Shown: positions 1-9,070, numbered from the stretch's first letter. The stretch is 36,604 bases of DNA from Candidatus Omnitrophota bacterium (GCA_028865345.1 JAGWKL010000004.1:143422-180025), one strand, 5' to 3'. Translations and numbers: made by a program. Notes: generated by a model from the sequence alone, not told the origin.

Positions 1-96
1 TTTGGGAATTGAATCATAAGCGAATTATAGCATCCCCCAAAACAATTCCCCCAAAAAACTGTTTATTTAGAGATAAACATAAGGTAAATTAATCCC

Positions 97-1389
97 ATGC
101 GTCCCCTGGTCCGCCTGATCCAAAAAACTTACAGAATGGTCGACCCCATTGAGGCCGCCCGCGTACTGCATAACGTCACCTCGCTCTCGGGGCTGCAGGT
201 GGTCACCTATTTTTTCCCCATCGTCATTGTGCCCTATTTGTTCCGGGTGATCGGCCCGGAAAAATTCGGGCTCATTTCTTTCGCGCAGGCCTTTGTGCAG
301 TATTTCATGATTGTGACCGATTACGGTTTCAGCGTCTCCGCGACTAAGGAAATCTCCCTGCATATCGAGGACAAAGAGAAAGTCCTGAATATCATATCCG
401 CCGTCATGACCATCAAGGCCGTCATGGTCTTTTTGTGCTTTCTGGTCCTCGGGGCGGCCATTTATTTTATCCCCAAATTCCACCATGATTGGCCGGTCTA
501 TGTCTTAAGTTTCGGTTTTGTGGTCGGCAGCGCCCTTTTCCCCGCCTGGTTTTACCAGGGCTCGGAAAGCATGAAATATATCGCCAAACTCAACATCATC
601 GGGGAGTTCATCTATGCCTTCGGTGTTTTCCTTTACATCCGTCGACCGGGCGACTATCTGCTGGTGCCTGCCCTCATGTCAATGGCCGCCATCATCACCG
701 GCCTTTTGGGACAATACATCCTTTTCGCCCGGTTCAACCTTTATTTCCGGATGCCTAAATTGAAGGACTTGCGCCATCAGCTTAAAGCCGGGTGGAACAT
801 CTTTATTTCGGTCGTGGCGATCAACACGTACACCACTACCCGTATCTTTGCCGTCGGACTTCTGACCAACAACACCCTGACCGGATTTTATTCGGTTGCC
901 GAGCGGATCGCCAACGCCGTGCAGACCTTCCCCTTGAACGCCTTTTCCCAGGCGATCTTCCCCCGCATGAGCAAAATATTCCATAAGAACAAGACAAAAG
1001 CTTTTACCATCATGCAACACGTGCAGTTGATCACGATCATTATTTCCCTCATCTTTGTGCCCCTGATCTTTATCCTGGCCCCCCTGATCGTGAAGCTTGT
1101 TTGCGGAGGGACTTATCCGGAGGCGATATTGTCCTTAAGGTTTTTGCTGGTTTCCGTTTTCTGCATCGCCTCAAACGCCTTCCGCGTGCAGTTTTTATTG
1201 GTCTGCGGCAAGACCGGCACCTATTCGAAAATACACCTCACCATGGCGGCCATAGGACTGCCCCTGATCATTGCTTTCATCTATGCCTTCTCTTATGTGG
1301 GCGCGGCCATGGCCTCGACGCTCATTGAAGCAGGCGTCCTGACCGCGACCTATATCATTGTGAAAAAATTGCCTTACGCCTGGGCCTAA
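97..1389 (+). CDS. Wzx-type polysaccharide/oligosaccharide flippase
   Basis: This is a 430-residue polytopic membrane protein of the MATE-like polysaccharide transporter group (RfbX/Wzx). The N-terminal half carries family-typical stretches: a long hydrophobic segment with FFPIVIVPYLFRVIG, then FGLISFAQAFVQYF and DYGFSVSATKEIS. About 12 hydrophobic helices run to the C-terminus, and the length is normal for Wzx. Family knowledge: these proteins flip undecaprenyl-linked oligosaccharide units across the inner membrane for O-antigen, capsule or exopolysaccharide assembly. The ATG at 97 has an AAGGT-like ribosome site about 10 bases upstream. A weak promoter-like pair (TTGGGA at 2-7, TATAGC at 26-31) precedes it. 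No glycosyltransferases follow, so the substrate cannot be read from context. The UppP gene at 31.7 kb would serve the same lipid carrier. Confidence 0.9.
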   Translation: MRPLVRLIQKTYRMVDPIEAARVLHNVTSLSGLQVVTYFFPIVIVPYLFRVIGPEKFGLISFAQAFVQYFMIVTDYGFSVSATKEISLHIEDKEKVLNIISAVMTIKAVMVFLCFLVLGAAIYFIPKFHHDWPVYVLSFGFVVGSALFPAWFYQGSESMKYIAKLNIIGEFIYAFGVFLYIRRPGDYLLVPALMSMAAIITGLLGQYILFARFNLYFRMPKLKDLRHQLKAGWNIFISVVAINTYTTTRIFAVGLLTNNTLTGFYSVAERIANAVQTFPLNAFSQAIFPRMSKIFHKNKTKAFTIMQHVQLITIIISLIFVPLIFILAPLIVKLVCGGTYPEAILSLRFLLVSVFCIASNAFRVQFLLVCGKTGTYSKIHLTMAAIGLPLIIAFIYAFSYVGAAMASTLIEAGVLTATYIIVKKLPYAWA

Positions 1390-1431
1390 ACTCCTCCTTG
1401 GCCAAAGCGGCCCCCATAAGGTATACTTGAT

Positions 1432-1962
1432 ATGATGAAGTGGTACGTTATTATTCTTTCATTATTGTTGCAGGGGGGTTTTGCGGTACCTTGTGTTAGA
1501 GCCTCGGAAGCCGGACTTGAATGGCAGCAAGCCATCGCGTCAGCCAAACAGGGGGAGTCTGACTTTGCCTACATGGATTTCCATTCGATCACGGAATTTT
1601 ATCCCGACTCCCGTTTTGCCATGCCCTCGGCCTTTGCCGTTGGAGAATATTATTTTCTGCATAATAATTTTTCTATGGCCGCTGACGCATTTGAACGTTT
1701 CTATAACAGATACCCGCACGCCCAAGAATCCCTGATCGCCCTGGTCTACCTTTACAAAATAGCCCAAATCCAACAAAAACCCGGCCTCATGAAAAAGTAC
1801 CGTAAACAGGCAGCCACCTTCCGCAGGCTTACCTTTATTTTCAATGAGCAAAAATATTTCAAATATACCTCCGGCTTTCAACGCCGGTATAAGCTGGTCT
1901 ATACCATCGACAAGGTAGGGCTTTATGTTAACGGCCGACTTTTTACAGAGGTTCCTTTTTAA
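1432..1962 (+). CDS. Secreted TPR-like envelope protein
   Basis: This 176-residue protein has an N-terminal signal sequence (hydrophobic core about residues 4-20, likely cleavage near VRASEA). Helical repeats of tetratricopeptide type follow. The pattern ITEFYPDSRFAMPSAFAVGEY, then AADAFERFYNRYPHA, resembles the outer-membrane lipoprotein YbgF/BamD style of TPR. I see no lipobox cysteine at the mature end, so it is probably periplasmic. The last 13 codons overlap the next gene by 38 bases in a different frame, which implies translational coupling. No specific function can be assigned. A scaffold role in envelope assembly with the downstream AsmA-like protein is inferred only from this coupling. 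Confidence 0.75.
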   Translation: MMKWYVIILSLLLQGGFAVPCVRASEAGLEWQQAIASAKQGESDFAYMDFHSITEFYPDSRFAMPSAFAVGEYYFLHNNFSMAADAFERFYNRYPHAQESLIALVYLYKIAQIQQKPGLMKKYRKQAATFRRLTFIFNEQKYFKYTSGFQRRYKLVYTIDKVGLYVNGRLFTEVPF

Positions 1963-3838
1963 ATGGAAATATGCAATTGTCATCGTCCTGACAACGGCCG
2001 TGGTGGTCATCCTGCTTTCCCTTCGTATCGATCGCTGGCTTCCTGATTACGCGCTTTCGTATTCCAACCTGGTGGCCCAACAATCACGGACCAAAATAGA
2101 GTTTAAAAAAGCCTCTTTCCGCTTTCCCAACCACGTGGTCTTGCAAAACGTCAAAGTATTCGGGGCCCACGGAAAAGTCCTTCTGCTTCAGGCAAGCAAG
2201 GTCACCATGGGATTTTCCCTGCCCTTAATTTCACGGGAGCTCTCTCTTAAATCCATGACGGTGTACGACCTTAACGCCAATGCCCCGGCCTTAAAACAAT
2301 ATTGGGCCGCCAACGGCCCCCTCATTTGCGCGTGGATCAAAAAAATCCCCCAGGGCGACATACGGCTTGCCGTCCCGCACGGACGTGTTGACCTGGCGGG
2401 CCCGGGAACAAAAAGTCCTCAAGCCGGACACTCGCAGTTGCTCGCCGTTGATTTTAATGTGGCCCTGCAGCGCAACCGGAACCTTTTAAACATTCACGGT
2501 TCCTGGGGCGACCAACCGGTCTTTCATTATGAACTCGACGGCCGCATCCGTGGTTGCGGCCTTGAGGTGGATAAACTGACCTTGCAGGAAAACCATTCTT
2601 TAATGAACCTATGGGGGCACTGGTATGGCCGCAGCATCGACTGGCAGGGGTTTGCTTTTTACGGCAAATATTACGTCCTCGATATCGACGGGCACCTGCA
2701 GTTGCAGGACAAGAATATCCTCTTAAAACACCTGTCTTTTACTCTCGATGGCAACAGTGTCGAGGTCTCGGGAAACTGCTCACGGCAACACCTTTTCACC
2801 TGCCGCGCCGGCATAACTTTCCACCGACAGCCGCAGCGCATCGACGCCCAAACGCCTTTAAAGGGCATCCATCTTAGCCTTTATGCCCAAAAATCCCCGT
2901 ATGGCGTCGACATCAAAGGGACCTCGGATCTTTATTTTCTTTTTGATCCCCATTCCCCCACCTCCCTGCAAAGCATTCATTTGGTCTTTAAAAATTTGAA
3001 GCCCGTTGTCCTCAACCGTGATTTTTCAAGTTTACAAATAAAAACCATGCAAAGCGTCCTTTCCATAGGGGGCAGGCGATACACGGTCCCTCTGGAAAAT
3101 ATGCGCTTAGGCCTAAACTACGCCAAGCCATATGAGAAAGTCATCACCATATCCGCCGACTCGTTTGCGGGGCATGCCTACAGCCGGATTTTTCTGGACA
3201 CATCCACGGCACCCTGGGAGATCAAAGGCCGGGGCCGTGCCGTTTCCCTCGATATCAACCGTCTGTCAGATACCTTTACTTTTTTTAAACAGGGACATGG
3301 CCTTTTGTCCGGAAATTTCAACATTCAAGCTTCGAAAGAACTTGTCCTGGACGGGACTTTAACCTTGCATCAAGGCGATTTCAGCGCCTCCGACTTCCAG
3401 GAATGGCTGGTCAGGGTCCTGCAAATGCCTTCCCTGTCCCGCATCAGCAACATGGAATTGTCCGGACGTTTTAAAATCAAAGGCCGGGCAGGAATGCTCG
3501 ATGATGTGAAGCTCAGTGCGGATAAATTCAACCTCGCCGGATTCTACCACGTGGACGCGGATGGGTTGGTTTCCAGCCGGATCTCCCTGCGTTTCGCAAA
3601 GTCCGCTTTAAGCGAATCGCCGATCGGACGGCAGGTCATGGGTTTGGTCCATGGGGCATGGACGCTGCCCTTTGAATTCAGCCTTTCCGGCAATGCCGGG
3701 GGCCCCAATTTTCAATGGGACACCTCCACCCTGAAAGACCGGGTGCGCCGGCACATGTTCTCATTTTTCGAGAGGATGATCGATGAGCGGATGGACGAGG
3801 CCCCTTACAGTTTTACGATGCAAAGGGAATCGGTATGA
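1925..3838 (+). CDS. AsmA/TamB-like membrane-anchored envelope protein
   Basis: This 637-residue protein has one N-terminal transmembrane helix (about residues 15-33). A long, mostly beta-stranded periplasmic body follows. The segment after the helix, with SNLVAQQSRTKIEFKKASFRF and VVLQNVKVFG, has the layout of AsmA/DUF748-like proteins, in which a beta-taco groove handles lipid transport or outer-membrane homeostasis. No enzymatic motif is visible. The start lies inside the upstream TPR gene (38-base overlap). The 3' end overlaps the convergent pyruvate kinase gene by 34 bases, so the two stop codons sit within each other's reading frames. The family call rests on fold-level resemblance and could be a more divergent AsmA-superfamily member. 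Confidence 0.65.
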   Translation: MLTADFLQRFLFKWKYAIVIVLTTAVVVILLSLRIDRWLPDYALSYSNLVAQQSRTKIEFKKASFRFPNHVVLQNVKVFGAHGKVLLLQASKVTMGFSLPLISRELSLKSMTVYDLNANAPALKQYWAANGPLICAWIKKIPQGDIRLAVPHGRVDLAGPGTKSPQAGHSQLLAVDFNVALQRNRNLLNIHGSWGDQPVFHYELDGRIRGCGLEVDKLTLQENHSLMNLWGHWYGRSIDWQGFAFYGKYYVLDIDGHLQLQDKNILLKHLSFTLDGNSVEVSGNCSRQHLFTCRAGITFHRQPQRIDAQTPLKGIHLSLYAQKSPYGVDIKGTSDLYFLFDPHSPTSLQSIHLVFKNLKPVVLNRDFSSLQIKTMQSVLSIGGRRYTVPLENMRLGLNYAKPYEKVITISADSFAGHAYSRIFLDTSTAPWEIKGRGRAVSLDINRLSDTFTFFKQGHGLLSGNFNIQASKELVLDGTLTLHQGDFSASDFQEWLVRVLQMPSLSRISNMELSGRFKIKGRAGMLDDVKLSADKFNLAGFYHVDADGLVSSRISLRFAKSALSESPIGRQVMGLVHGAWTLPFEFSLSGNAGGPNFQWDTSTLKDRVRRHMFSFFERMIDERMDEAPYSFTMQRESV

Positions 3839-5244
3839 TGGGCGGAGAGCCTGCGTTCGGTAAAGATCACGGTGTCGCCCTTTTGGACCAGCTTGAATTC
3901 CTGAAGTTTTGTGTAAAGCAGCTGATGGGTGATCTTTCTATTTAAAAGAAACGCCTGGACCCCGTAGGAAAAATTCACAAAATCACAAACCTTGGGATGG
4001 ACGCAAAAGCACAATATCCAGCAATGCGGCTTGTACCGTGATATCCGGCGGGTGGTGTTGCCGCTGGTCGTCGGGGACACGATGTAACTGGCATCGAGCG
4101 CCCGCGCGGAACGGATGGCATTGAGCGCGGTGACATCGGTCACCGTCAAGGACTGACTTTGGGCGATCTTAAGGTCCACCTCGACACCCTCATCGAAAAG
4201 CCGGCCCTCTTCGCGCTGGGCTTCGGTCGTCATGGCGATCCTGGCCATCATCTGCACCGTCTCGACCGGGTAATCGCCGACGGCCGTTTCCTGCGAAAGC
4301 ATGACGGCATCGGTCCCGTCCAAAATGGCATTGGCCACATCATTGACCTCCGCGCGCGTGGGACGCACATTTTGGGTCATGGATTCCAGCATCTGGGTGG
4401 CGGTGATCACCGGACGCCCCATGACATTGGCCTTTTGGATGAGCCTCTTCTGAATGCCCGGCACCTCCTCGATAGGGACCTCTACGCCCAAGTCCCCCCG
4501 CGCGATCATGACCGCGTCCGCGTTCCTTAGGATCTCATCAAAATTGGCGATGGCCCCCCGGCGTTCGATCTTGGCTATCAAAGCAACCTCATGGCCCTTT
4601 TTCCTGGCAAAATCCCTGACCCTGACTAAATCTTTCGGCCTTTCGATGAATGAAAGCCCGAAGGTGTTGACCCCGTGTTTTAACCCGAACTCGACGATTT
4701 CCAGGTCCCTGTCCGTGATGGGGTTGATGTTCAATTTGGCCCCGGGCAGGTTCAGCCCTTTATGGGTGCTGATCTTCCCTCCTACCAAAACCTTGCAAAA
4801 CACGTCAGGGCCTTGGATCCTTTCGACTTCCAACTGGATAAATCCGTCATTAAGGAAAATGATCCTTCCTCTGGAGACGCTTTTATGGAGCTGTTTATAC
4901 TCGACAGGGATCAGCACCTCGGTGCCCGGCACGTCCCTGGTGGTCAGCACGATCTTCTCGTCTTTTTTAAGCAGAACGGGGCCGTTTTGCAGGCGGCCGA
5001 TGCGCATTTTGACGCCCGGCAGGTCGATGAAAATGCTGACCGTGCGCCTTGCCTTGAACGCGGCCTGGCGGATATTGCGGATATTTTCCGCGTGCTCTTT
5101 GAACTCACCGTGCGAACAGTTGAGCCGGGCGATGTTCATTCCGCTTTCGATCATGGCGGACAGCCTCGCCGGAGCCGACGAAGAGGGGCCTATCGTACAA
5201 ACGATCTTTGTTTTGTGGGTGGGCAGCTTTAGCGGCAACGGCAT
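3805..5244 (-). CDS. pyk: Pyruvate kinase
   Basis: This 479-residue enzyme converts phosphoenolpyruvate and ADP to pyruvate and ATP. The N-terminal KTKIVCTIGPSS and ARLNCSHG (R40, N42, S44) are the classic nucleotide and K+ site motifs. IAKIE (K225, E227) and ARGDLGVEVP (D251) supply the catalytic lysine and metal ligands, and RPVITATQMLESM follows. The B domain (about 80-180) and the C-terminal regulatory domain (about 365-479) are both present. The usual MLSGETA reads MLSQETA. The gene starts 6 bases after a His-rich secreted protein gene ends, so they may be cotranscribed. The ribosome site before the ATG is weak. Its last 34 bases overlap the convergent AsmA-like gene. Enolase, the preceding glycolytic step, is also in this window but not adjacent. 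Confidence 0.97.
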   Translation of the reverse strand: MPLPLKLPTHKTKIVCTIGPSSSAPARLSAMIESGMNIARLNCSHGEFKEHAENIRNIRQAAFKARRTVSIFIDLPGVKMRIGRLQNGPVLLKKDEKIVLTTRDVPGTEVLIPVEYKQLHKSVSRGRIIFLNDGFIQLEVERIQGPDVFCKVLVGGKISTHKGLNLPGAKLNINPITDRDLEIVEFGLKHGVNTFGLSFIERPKDLVRVRDFARKKGHEVALIAKIERRGAIANFDEILRNADAVMIARGDLGVEVPIEEVPGIQKRLIQKANVMGRPVITATQMLESMTQNVRPTRAEVNDVANAILDGTDAVMLSQETAVGDYPVETVQMMARIAMTTEAQREEGRLFDEGVEVDLKIAQSQSLTVTDVTALNAIRSARALDASYIVSPTTSGNTTRRISRYKPHCWILCFCVHPKVCDFVNFSYGVQAFLLNRKITHQLLYTKLQEFKLVQKGDTVIFTERRLSAHHTDSLCIVKL

Positions 5245-5250
5245 CGGTAT

Positions 5251-5862
5251 TTAGTTTCCGTAAATGGCTTCCAGTTGGGAAACCTTGGGGAATTCCGGAT
5301 AGTATTCTCCCTGAGGCCCTATATAACCATTCCCTGACTTTTTAAGCGTGACAGGCGTATAGCCGCCCTTCTTGTTTGGGATATTGATGGTGATCGTATC
5401 TGCCGCAGGCGCCGGCACTTCAGCGACCCCTGCAGGCTGTTGGACTACCACCGGTGGTTGAACAGCTTGATATTCATAACCATTATACACATAATACGTG
5501 CCGTTGTTAACATAATAAGTGACTCCGTTGACGGTCACAGGCTCATAAACCACCGGAGAAACCAGCACGCCCGTCGCAGGCGGGTTATAGACAGGGGTAT
5601 AATACTCCTGGTTGGGCCATATGGTAAAACCTAAATTTACATGTGAATAATCGTGATCGCGGCCATGCCAATCACCATGTTTGCGCTGGTCACCCTGCTC
5701 GTGCCGGTCTCCATGCTCGCGCTGGTCTCCATGAGCTTGCGTATTGTTATGGCCCTGCCAATCCCCCTTGTGATCGTCCCAATCAGCAAAGGAGAAAACA
5801 GGCCGCATGACCAACAGTCCCACTATTAAAACACTCAAAGATATCCTCAAGAGACTTTGCAT
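5251..5862 (-). CDS. Secreted His/Asp-rich protein with DUF6515-like C-terminus
   Basis: This 203-residue protein has a clear signal peptide (residues 1-26, ending SFA). Residues about 29-67 form a charged, histidine-rich stretch with repeated HGDxxxHGDxxxQGD units that could bind divalent metal. The middle (about 95-135) is tyrosine- and valine-rich: NGVTYYVNNGTYYVYNGYEY followed by QPPVVVQQPAG. This resembles the DUF6515/YXWGXW-like envelope proteins of Gram-negative bacteria. The C-terminus has a repeated GGYTPVTLKKSGNGYIGPQG pattern. A GAGGA ribosome site precedes the ATG, and a TAGAAT -10-like box (RC of 5887-5892) lies upstream. It sits 6 bases before pyk. Function unknown; metal binding is inferred from composition only. 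Confidence 0.7.
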   Translation of the reverse strand: MQSLLRISLSVLIVGLLVMRPVFSFADWDDHKGDWQGHNNTQAHGDQREHGDRHEQGDQRKHGDWHGRDHDYSHVNLGFTIWPNQEYYTPVYNPPATGVLVSPVVYEPVTVNGVTYYVNNGTYYVYNGYEYQAVQPPVVVQQPAGVAEVPAPAADTITINIPNKKGGYTPVTLKKSGNGYIGPQGEYYPEFPKVSQLEAIYGN

Positions 5863-5991
5863 ATTAATGTCCTCATTGCGCCTACGATTCTATCACATAA
5901 CCTGCGGGTCCTTCATTAAATTAGACAACATGAGGCCTTGGAAAGTTCCGGAAGATTTGAAACAGGGATTTATGCGCCGGGGATAAGGTCC

Positions 5992-6456
5992 TTAAAAAGT
6001 GTCGCGGCAAATCACCAGACATATGCCCACCAACAAAACGGCCGTCAAAACTATTCCAAACAAGTCCCCCAAGTTCCAGGGCTCGAGATACGCCTGTCGG
6101 GGAGCGGCGGGATTATAATACACCGTGACTTCACGATGCCAACGGTATTTATTCATAATGCCTAATGCTGTCTTGACGAACAAGGTATTGCTGTCGTGGA
6201 TGGCCACCCTGTCGGATACGTAAGGCGTAAAAGCAACGTAATATTGATACACAACCCGGGTGCCATACATCCGCCAGGGATCTTTTTTCCAATTCAAGAA
6301 AGAAGGCAAATGGTCGATGGTCAGGGAAGATGAGATCACGGTCCCTTGTGTCCGGGGCCATTGGGAGGCCTCTTTGGATTCCATCAGCAGCCCGCAGATC
6401 CAAAACAAAACCAGGAGGGCTGATGCCGCTGCTATCCATGAAAAAATTCTCTTCAT
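5992..6456 (-). CDS. DUF3592-like membrane protein
   Basis: This 154-residue protein has hydrophobic helices at both ends (about 5-24 and 130-150) and a soluble extracytoplasmic middle. The pattern WPRTQGTVISS, then RVVYQYYV, VTVYYNPAAPRQAYLEP and a terminal helix matches DUF3592 proteins, whose function is not established. It is the first gene upstream of a 43-base gap to the next small envelope gene (6499-7080), on the same strand. The group 5251-7418 therefore looks like a run of small envelope proteins. No metal or catalytic motif is visible. Confidence 0.75.
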   Translation of the reverse strand: MKRIFSWIAAASALLVLFWICGLLMESKEASQWPRTQGTVISSSLTIDHLPSFLNWKKDPWRMYGTRVVYQYYVAFTPYVSDRVAIHDSNTLFVKTALGIMNKYRWHREVTVYYNPAAPRQAYLEPWNLGDLFGIVLTAVLLVGICLVICRDTF

Positions 6457-6498
6457 GGGCCTCTTTTCCTAAAAGCTCCCCGAGTCTGGGGACAGGTC

Positions 6499-7080
6499 CT
6501 ATTGTGACTCGTCGTTTTCTATGTTCATCCACGCCTGCATTTGCTGGGGGCTAAGGACAGCGGCCAGTTGCCGGTTTTCTTCAATAAGCAACTGCTGCCT
6601 CCGGGCAACCATGGTCTTAGCGTCAATGTCCCCCTTTTGAAGGCTTTGCTGCAAGGCCCTGGTTTTGCCAATATTCTCTGCGACGATCGGCCTGACGGAA
6701 TTGATCTGGTCCTGGGTCAATTTCAAATTGGCCGCCATCCCACCAACCGTGACCTCTGTGGCTTTGGCGACTATCCCGTCTGGAGGGTTGCTGTCATTGC
6801 CCTGATCATTTTGAGAAAGATCGCCGCTGTTCTGTGCCTGCCGGGGTTGATGGCGCCGGGGACGGCCGCCGTCTCCCTGGTACGAAGAATCGGAAGCACC
6901 GCCTCCCCCATCGTCAGTTGGATTATACTGGTTGGAACCCGATGCCTGGACCGGCGGAGAAACAAGGACCCCCGGGCCGTAAGATGAACCGGAATCCCGG
7001 GCAAAAAGCAACGGACAAGGGCCCAACCCCCAAAAAACCGCAAGCAGCACAGCCGAGTGAAGCCTCATACGGATCACCAT
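6499..7080 (-). CDS. Secreted protein with LTXXQ (Spy/CpxP-like) C-terminal helices
   Basis: This 193-residue protein starts with a signal peptide (core LHSAVLLAVFWGLGPCPLLF). A low-complexity linker rich in Gly, Ser, Asn and Pro covers about residues 40-105. The C-terminal part is helical with LKLTQDQINSVRPIVAEN and LAAVLSPQQMQAWMNI. Each carries an LTxxQ/LSxxQ-type motif as in the periplasmic chaperone family Spy/CpxP. Family knowledge: such proteins bind unfolded proteins or metals and respond to envelope stress. It overlaps the upstream gene (7074-7418) by 7 bases, which indicates an operon. The long disordered linker is unusual for Spy, which is almost wholly helical. Confidence 0.65.
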   Translation of the reverse strand: MVIRMRLHSAVLLAVFWGLGPCPLLFARDSGSSYGPGVLVSPPVQASGSNQYNPTDDGGGGASDSSYQGDGGRPRRHQPRQAQNSGDLSQNDQGNDSNPPDGIVAKATEVTVGGMAANLKLTQDQINSVRPIVAENIGKTRALQQSLQKGDIDAKTMVARRQQLLIEENRQLAAVLSPQQMQAWMNIENDESQ

Positions 7081-7418
7081 CCCATTTTGGGCGGCTGAGC
7101 GTGGGTATCCACCAAGCTCACTACGTCATTTCTGCCGTTGGTATCGATGTATCGGATAGTTACAGGGTCTTGCATATTAATCTCCAGCGATGACATCAAA
7201 TGAGTGAAATGATACAGTTTTGATTCCATGGAAATATAGAAAACCATAATGCCGTCGCTGGTTTTGACATTCAGGACCCCGCTTTCTATATCCAGGGCAG
7301 TCACTGTTCCCGAAACAGTCAAGACCGGCCCCGTCGCCGCCTGCTCCTGAGCCCGGGCTTGCGGCCCCATGAAGACTGCTGTCAATAAAACGAGAACGAC
7401 TGTTGTAAGTCTCAACAT
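7074..7418 (-). CDS. Small secreted beta-rich protein
   Basis: This 114-residue protein has a signal peptide cleaved near ARAQEQ (about residue 23). The mature part, VLTVSGTVTALDIESGVLNVKTSDG through DPVTIRYIDTNG, reads as a small beta-barrel. It resembles periplasmic OB-fold-like or copper-binding small proteins, but no ligand motif is clear. It is cotranscribed with the LTXXQ-like gene, whose start overlaps its stop by 7 bases. An AT-rich stretch with an AGGGCAGA ribosome-binding region lies directly upstream. The function is not recognised. Confidence 0.6.
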   Translation of the reverse strand: MLRLTTVVLVLLTAVFMGPQARAQEQAATGPVLTVSGTVTALDIESGVLNVKTSDGIMVFYISMESKLYHFTHLMSSLEINMQDPVTIRYIDTNGRNDVVSLVDTHAQPPKMGW

Positions 7419-7492
7419 GATCTGCCCTCCATGGCGTGTTAGGAATTTAATTTATTTTACATAAACTGCCGGGCAAATGCAACCATCACCGC

Positions 7493-8269
7493 CTATAAAA
7501 CAACCTTGGGATACATGTAGGCGCCCAGTAATGATATTGCGAAAGTCACAATTCCAAGAACGGCCACATCCCAAGGAAGCTGCATGCGATTTCCCGTCAC
7601 CAAAAGGCCGCGCAGACCGTCGACCATATAGCTTAAAGGGTTAATGTTCGCCACCACCCTAAGCCACGGCGGCATGATGGAAACCGGATAAATGGCGTTT
7701 GAGGCGAAGAACAGCGGCAGGGTGATCGTCTGCCCGATCCCCATGAACCGCTCGCGGGTTTTGACAATGGAGGCAATGATCATGGAGAACCCCGTGAAAA
7801 AACCGGCGCCCAGCATGATAAGGGCCAGCACCCCGAAAATCGAATAAAACGTCAGTCGAAGTTGGATATGCAACAGCAGCGCCATCAGGCACACGACGAG
7901 GGCCTGGCTGACCCCGCGGATGCCGGCCGCAATCATTTTTCCCCACACAAAAGCCAGGCGGGGCGTGGGCGTCACCAATATTTTCTGCAAGAGGCCCAAA
8001 TCGCGCTCCATAATCACTTCCAGACCGTAGAATATCGCCACAAACACCACGGATTGCGTCAGGATGCCCGGAGTAATGAATTGTAAATAGCTGAATCCCT
8101 CCGTCGGGAACGCACGGACCCTGCTCATGGCTTCGCCGAAAATACCCAGCCATAATACAGGCTGTATGGCACGGGTCAGCAATTCCGCAGGGTCGTGGAC
8201 AAGCTTGACGATCCCCATCCGGGCCATCACCCCTGTTTTCCTCACAAGCTGCCGGAAATCATCGAACAT
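7493..8269 (-). CDS. ABC-2 type transporter permease
   Basis: This 258-residue permease has six predicted helices and the ABC-2 layout seen in DrrB/NodJ proteins. LWLGIFGEAMSR lies early, and GFSYLQFITPGILTQSVVFVAIF and MERDLGLLQKILVTPTPRLAFVWGK follow. Late in the sequence come PLFFASNAIYPVSIMP and the terminal NINPLSYMVDGLRGL. The partner ATPase gene (8276-9070) ends 6 bases upstream of its start, so the two form one exporter. Family knowledge: such pairs export drugs, lipids or oligosaccharides. Nothing nearby identifies the substrate. Confidence 0.92.
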   Translation of the reverse strand: MFDDFRQLVRKTGVMARMGIVKLVHDPAELLTRAIQPVLWLGIFGEAMSRVRAFPTEGFSYLQFITPGILTQSVVFVAIFYGLEVIMERDLGLLQKILVTPTPRLAFVWGKMIAAGIRGVSQALVVCLMALLLHIQLRLTFYSIFGVLALIMLGAGFFTGFSMIIASIVKTRERFMGIGQTITLPLFFASNAIYPVSIMPPWLRVVANINPLSYMVDGLRGLLVTGNRMQLPWDVAVLGIVTFAISLLGAYMYPKVVL

Positions 8270-8275
8270 AGGTCT

Positions 8276-9070
8276 TTACCCCAATCTCCTCTGTGTTTTG
8301 CGCGTCTGTTTAATGTCGCGAAAATTACCGTTGGCTTCGAGGGAATCGCCGGCAAAAAAGATGAAAGCGCCTTCCAGGGTGGCCTGCCCGGATTCTTCTT
8401 TGAGCCGGGAGACGCTGCCGATCGCGGCGATCTGGCCTTTGTTCATGATCGCCACCCTGTCGCAAGAAACTTCCGCTTCTTCCAAGTTGTGCGTGGAAAA
8501 GAAAATGGTGGTGCCGAAATCTTTGCGCAAGCGGCCCAAATGTTCCCAGATATTGCGTTTGGCGATCGGGTCAACGCCCGTCGTAGGTTCATCCAGAAAA
8601 AGCAGGCGCGGCCGGTGCAGCATGGCCTGGCCGATCTCGAGCTTGCGGATCATCCCTCCGGAAAGGGTGCGTACCAGCGATCCGGCATTACCGGCCAGGC
8701 CGAGGAACTCCAGCATCTGCCGGATGCGGCCCTTGCATTCACGGCGCGGAACGTCATAAAGGCCGGCCATCAGCAGCATGTTTTCTTCAACGGTCAAAGC
8801 CCCGTCGACGGAGATCATTTGCGGCACGTAGCCGATCATCTTGCGCACTTGCGCCGGATGATGGATCACGCTTTGACCGTTAATGGCGGCATCTCCCGCG
8901 GCGGGCTTTAGCAGGGTGATGAGCATCTTGATGGTGGTGGACTTGCCGGCGCCGTTGGGCCCCAAAAAGGCGAAAATCTCCCCGTCGTCGACTTCGAAGG
9001 AAATGTCCTTTACGGCCGGGAAGGAATTGAAATTCTTTGATAAGCCCTTAACGCTGATGATCTTGTCCAT
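8276..9070 (-). CDS. ABC transporter ATP-binding protein (DrrA/NodI/CcmA type)
   Basis: This 264-residue nucleotide-binding subunit carries Walker A GPNGAGKST (37-45), signature LSGGM (136-140), Walker B LLFLDEPTTGVDP (from 156) and an H-loop in FFSTHNLEEAE. The signature LSGGM and the following IRKLEIGQAMLHRP are typical of the drug/polysaccharide export group that pairs with ABC-2 permeases. A TATAAT-like -10 (RC of 9103-9108) and a CAGGAGAA ribosome site lie upstream, so the gene probably begins the two-gene exporter operon. Confidence 0.95.
   Translation of the reverse strand: MDKIISVKGLSKNFNSFPAVKDISFEVDDGEIFAFLGPNGAGKSTTIKMLITLLKPAAGDAAINGQSVIHHPAQVRKMIGYVPQMISVDGALTVEENMLLMAGLYDVPRRECKGRIRQMLEFLGLAGNAGSLVRTLSGGMIRKLEIGQAMLHRPRLLFLDEPTTGVDPIAKRNIWEHLGRLRKDFGTTIFFSTHNLEEAEVSCDRVAIMNKGQIAAIGSVSRLKEESGQATLEGAFIFFAGDSLEANGNFRDIKQTRKTQRRLG

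Noticed and set aside
4454-5254. 266-codon frame on the plus strand inside pyk
   Set aside because: It is antisense to a fully conserved pyruvate kinase and has no family features.
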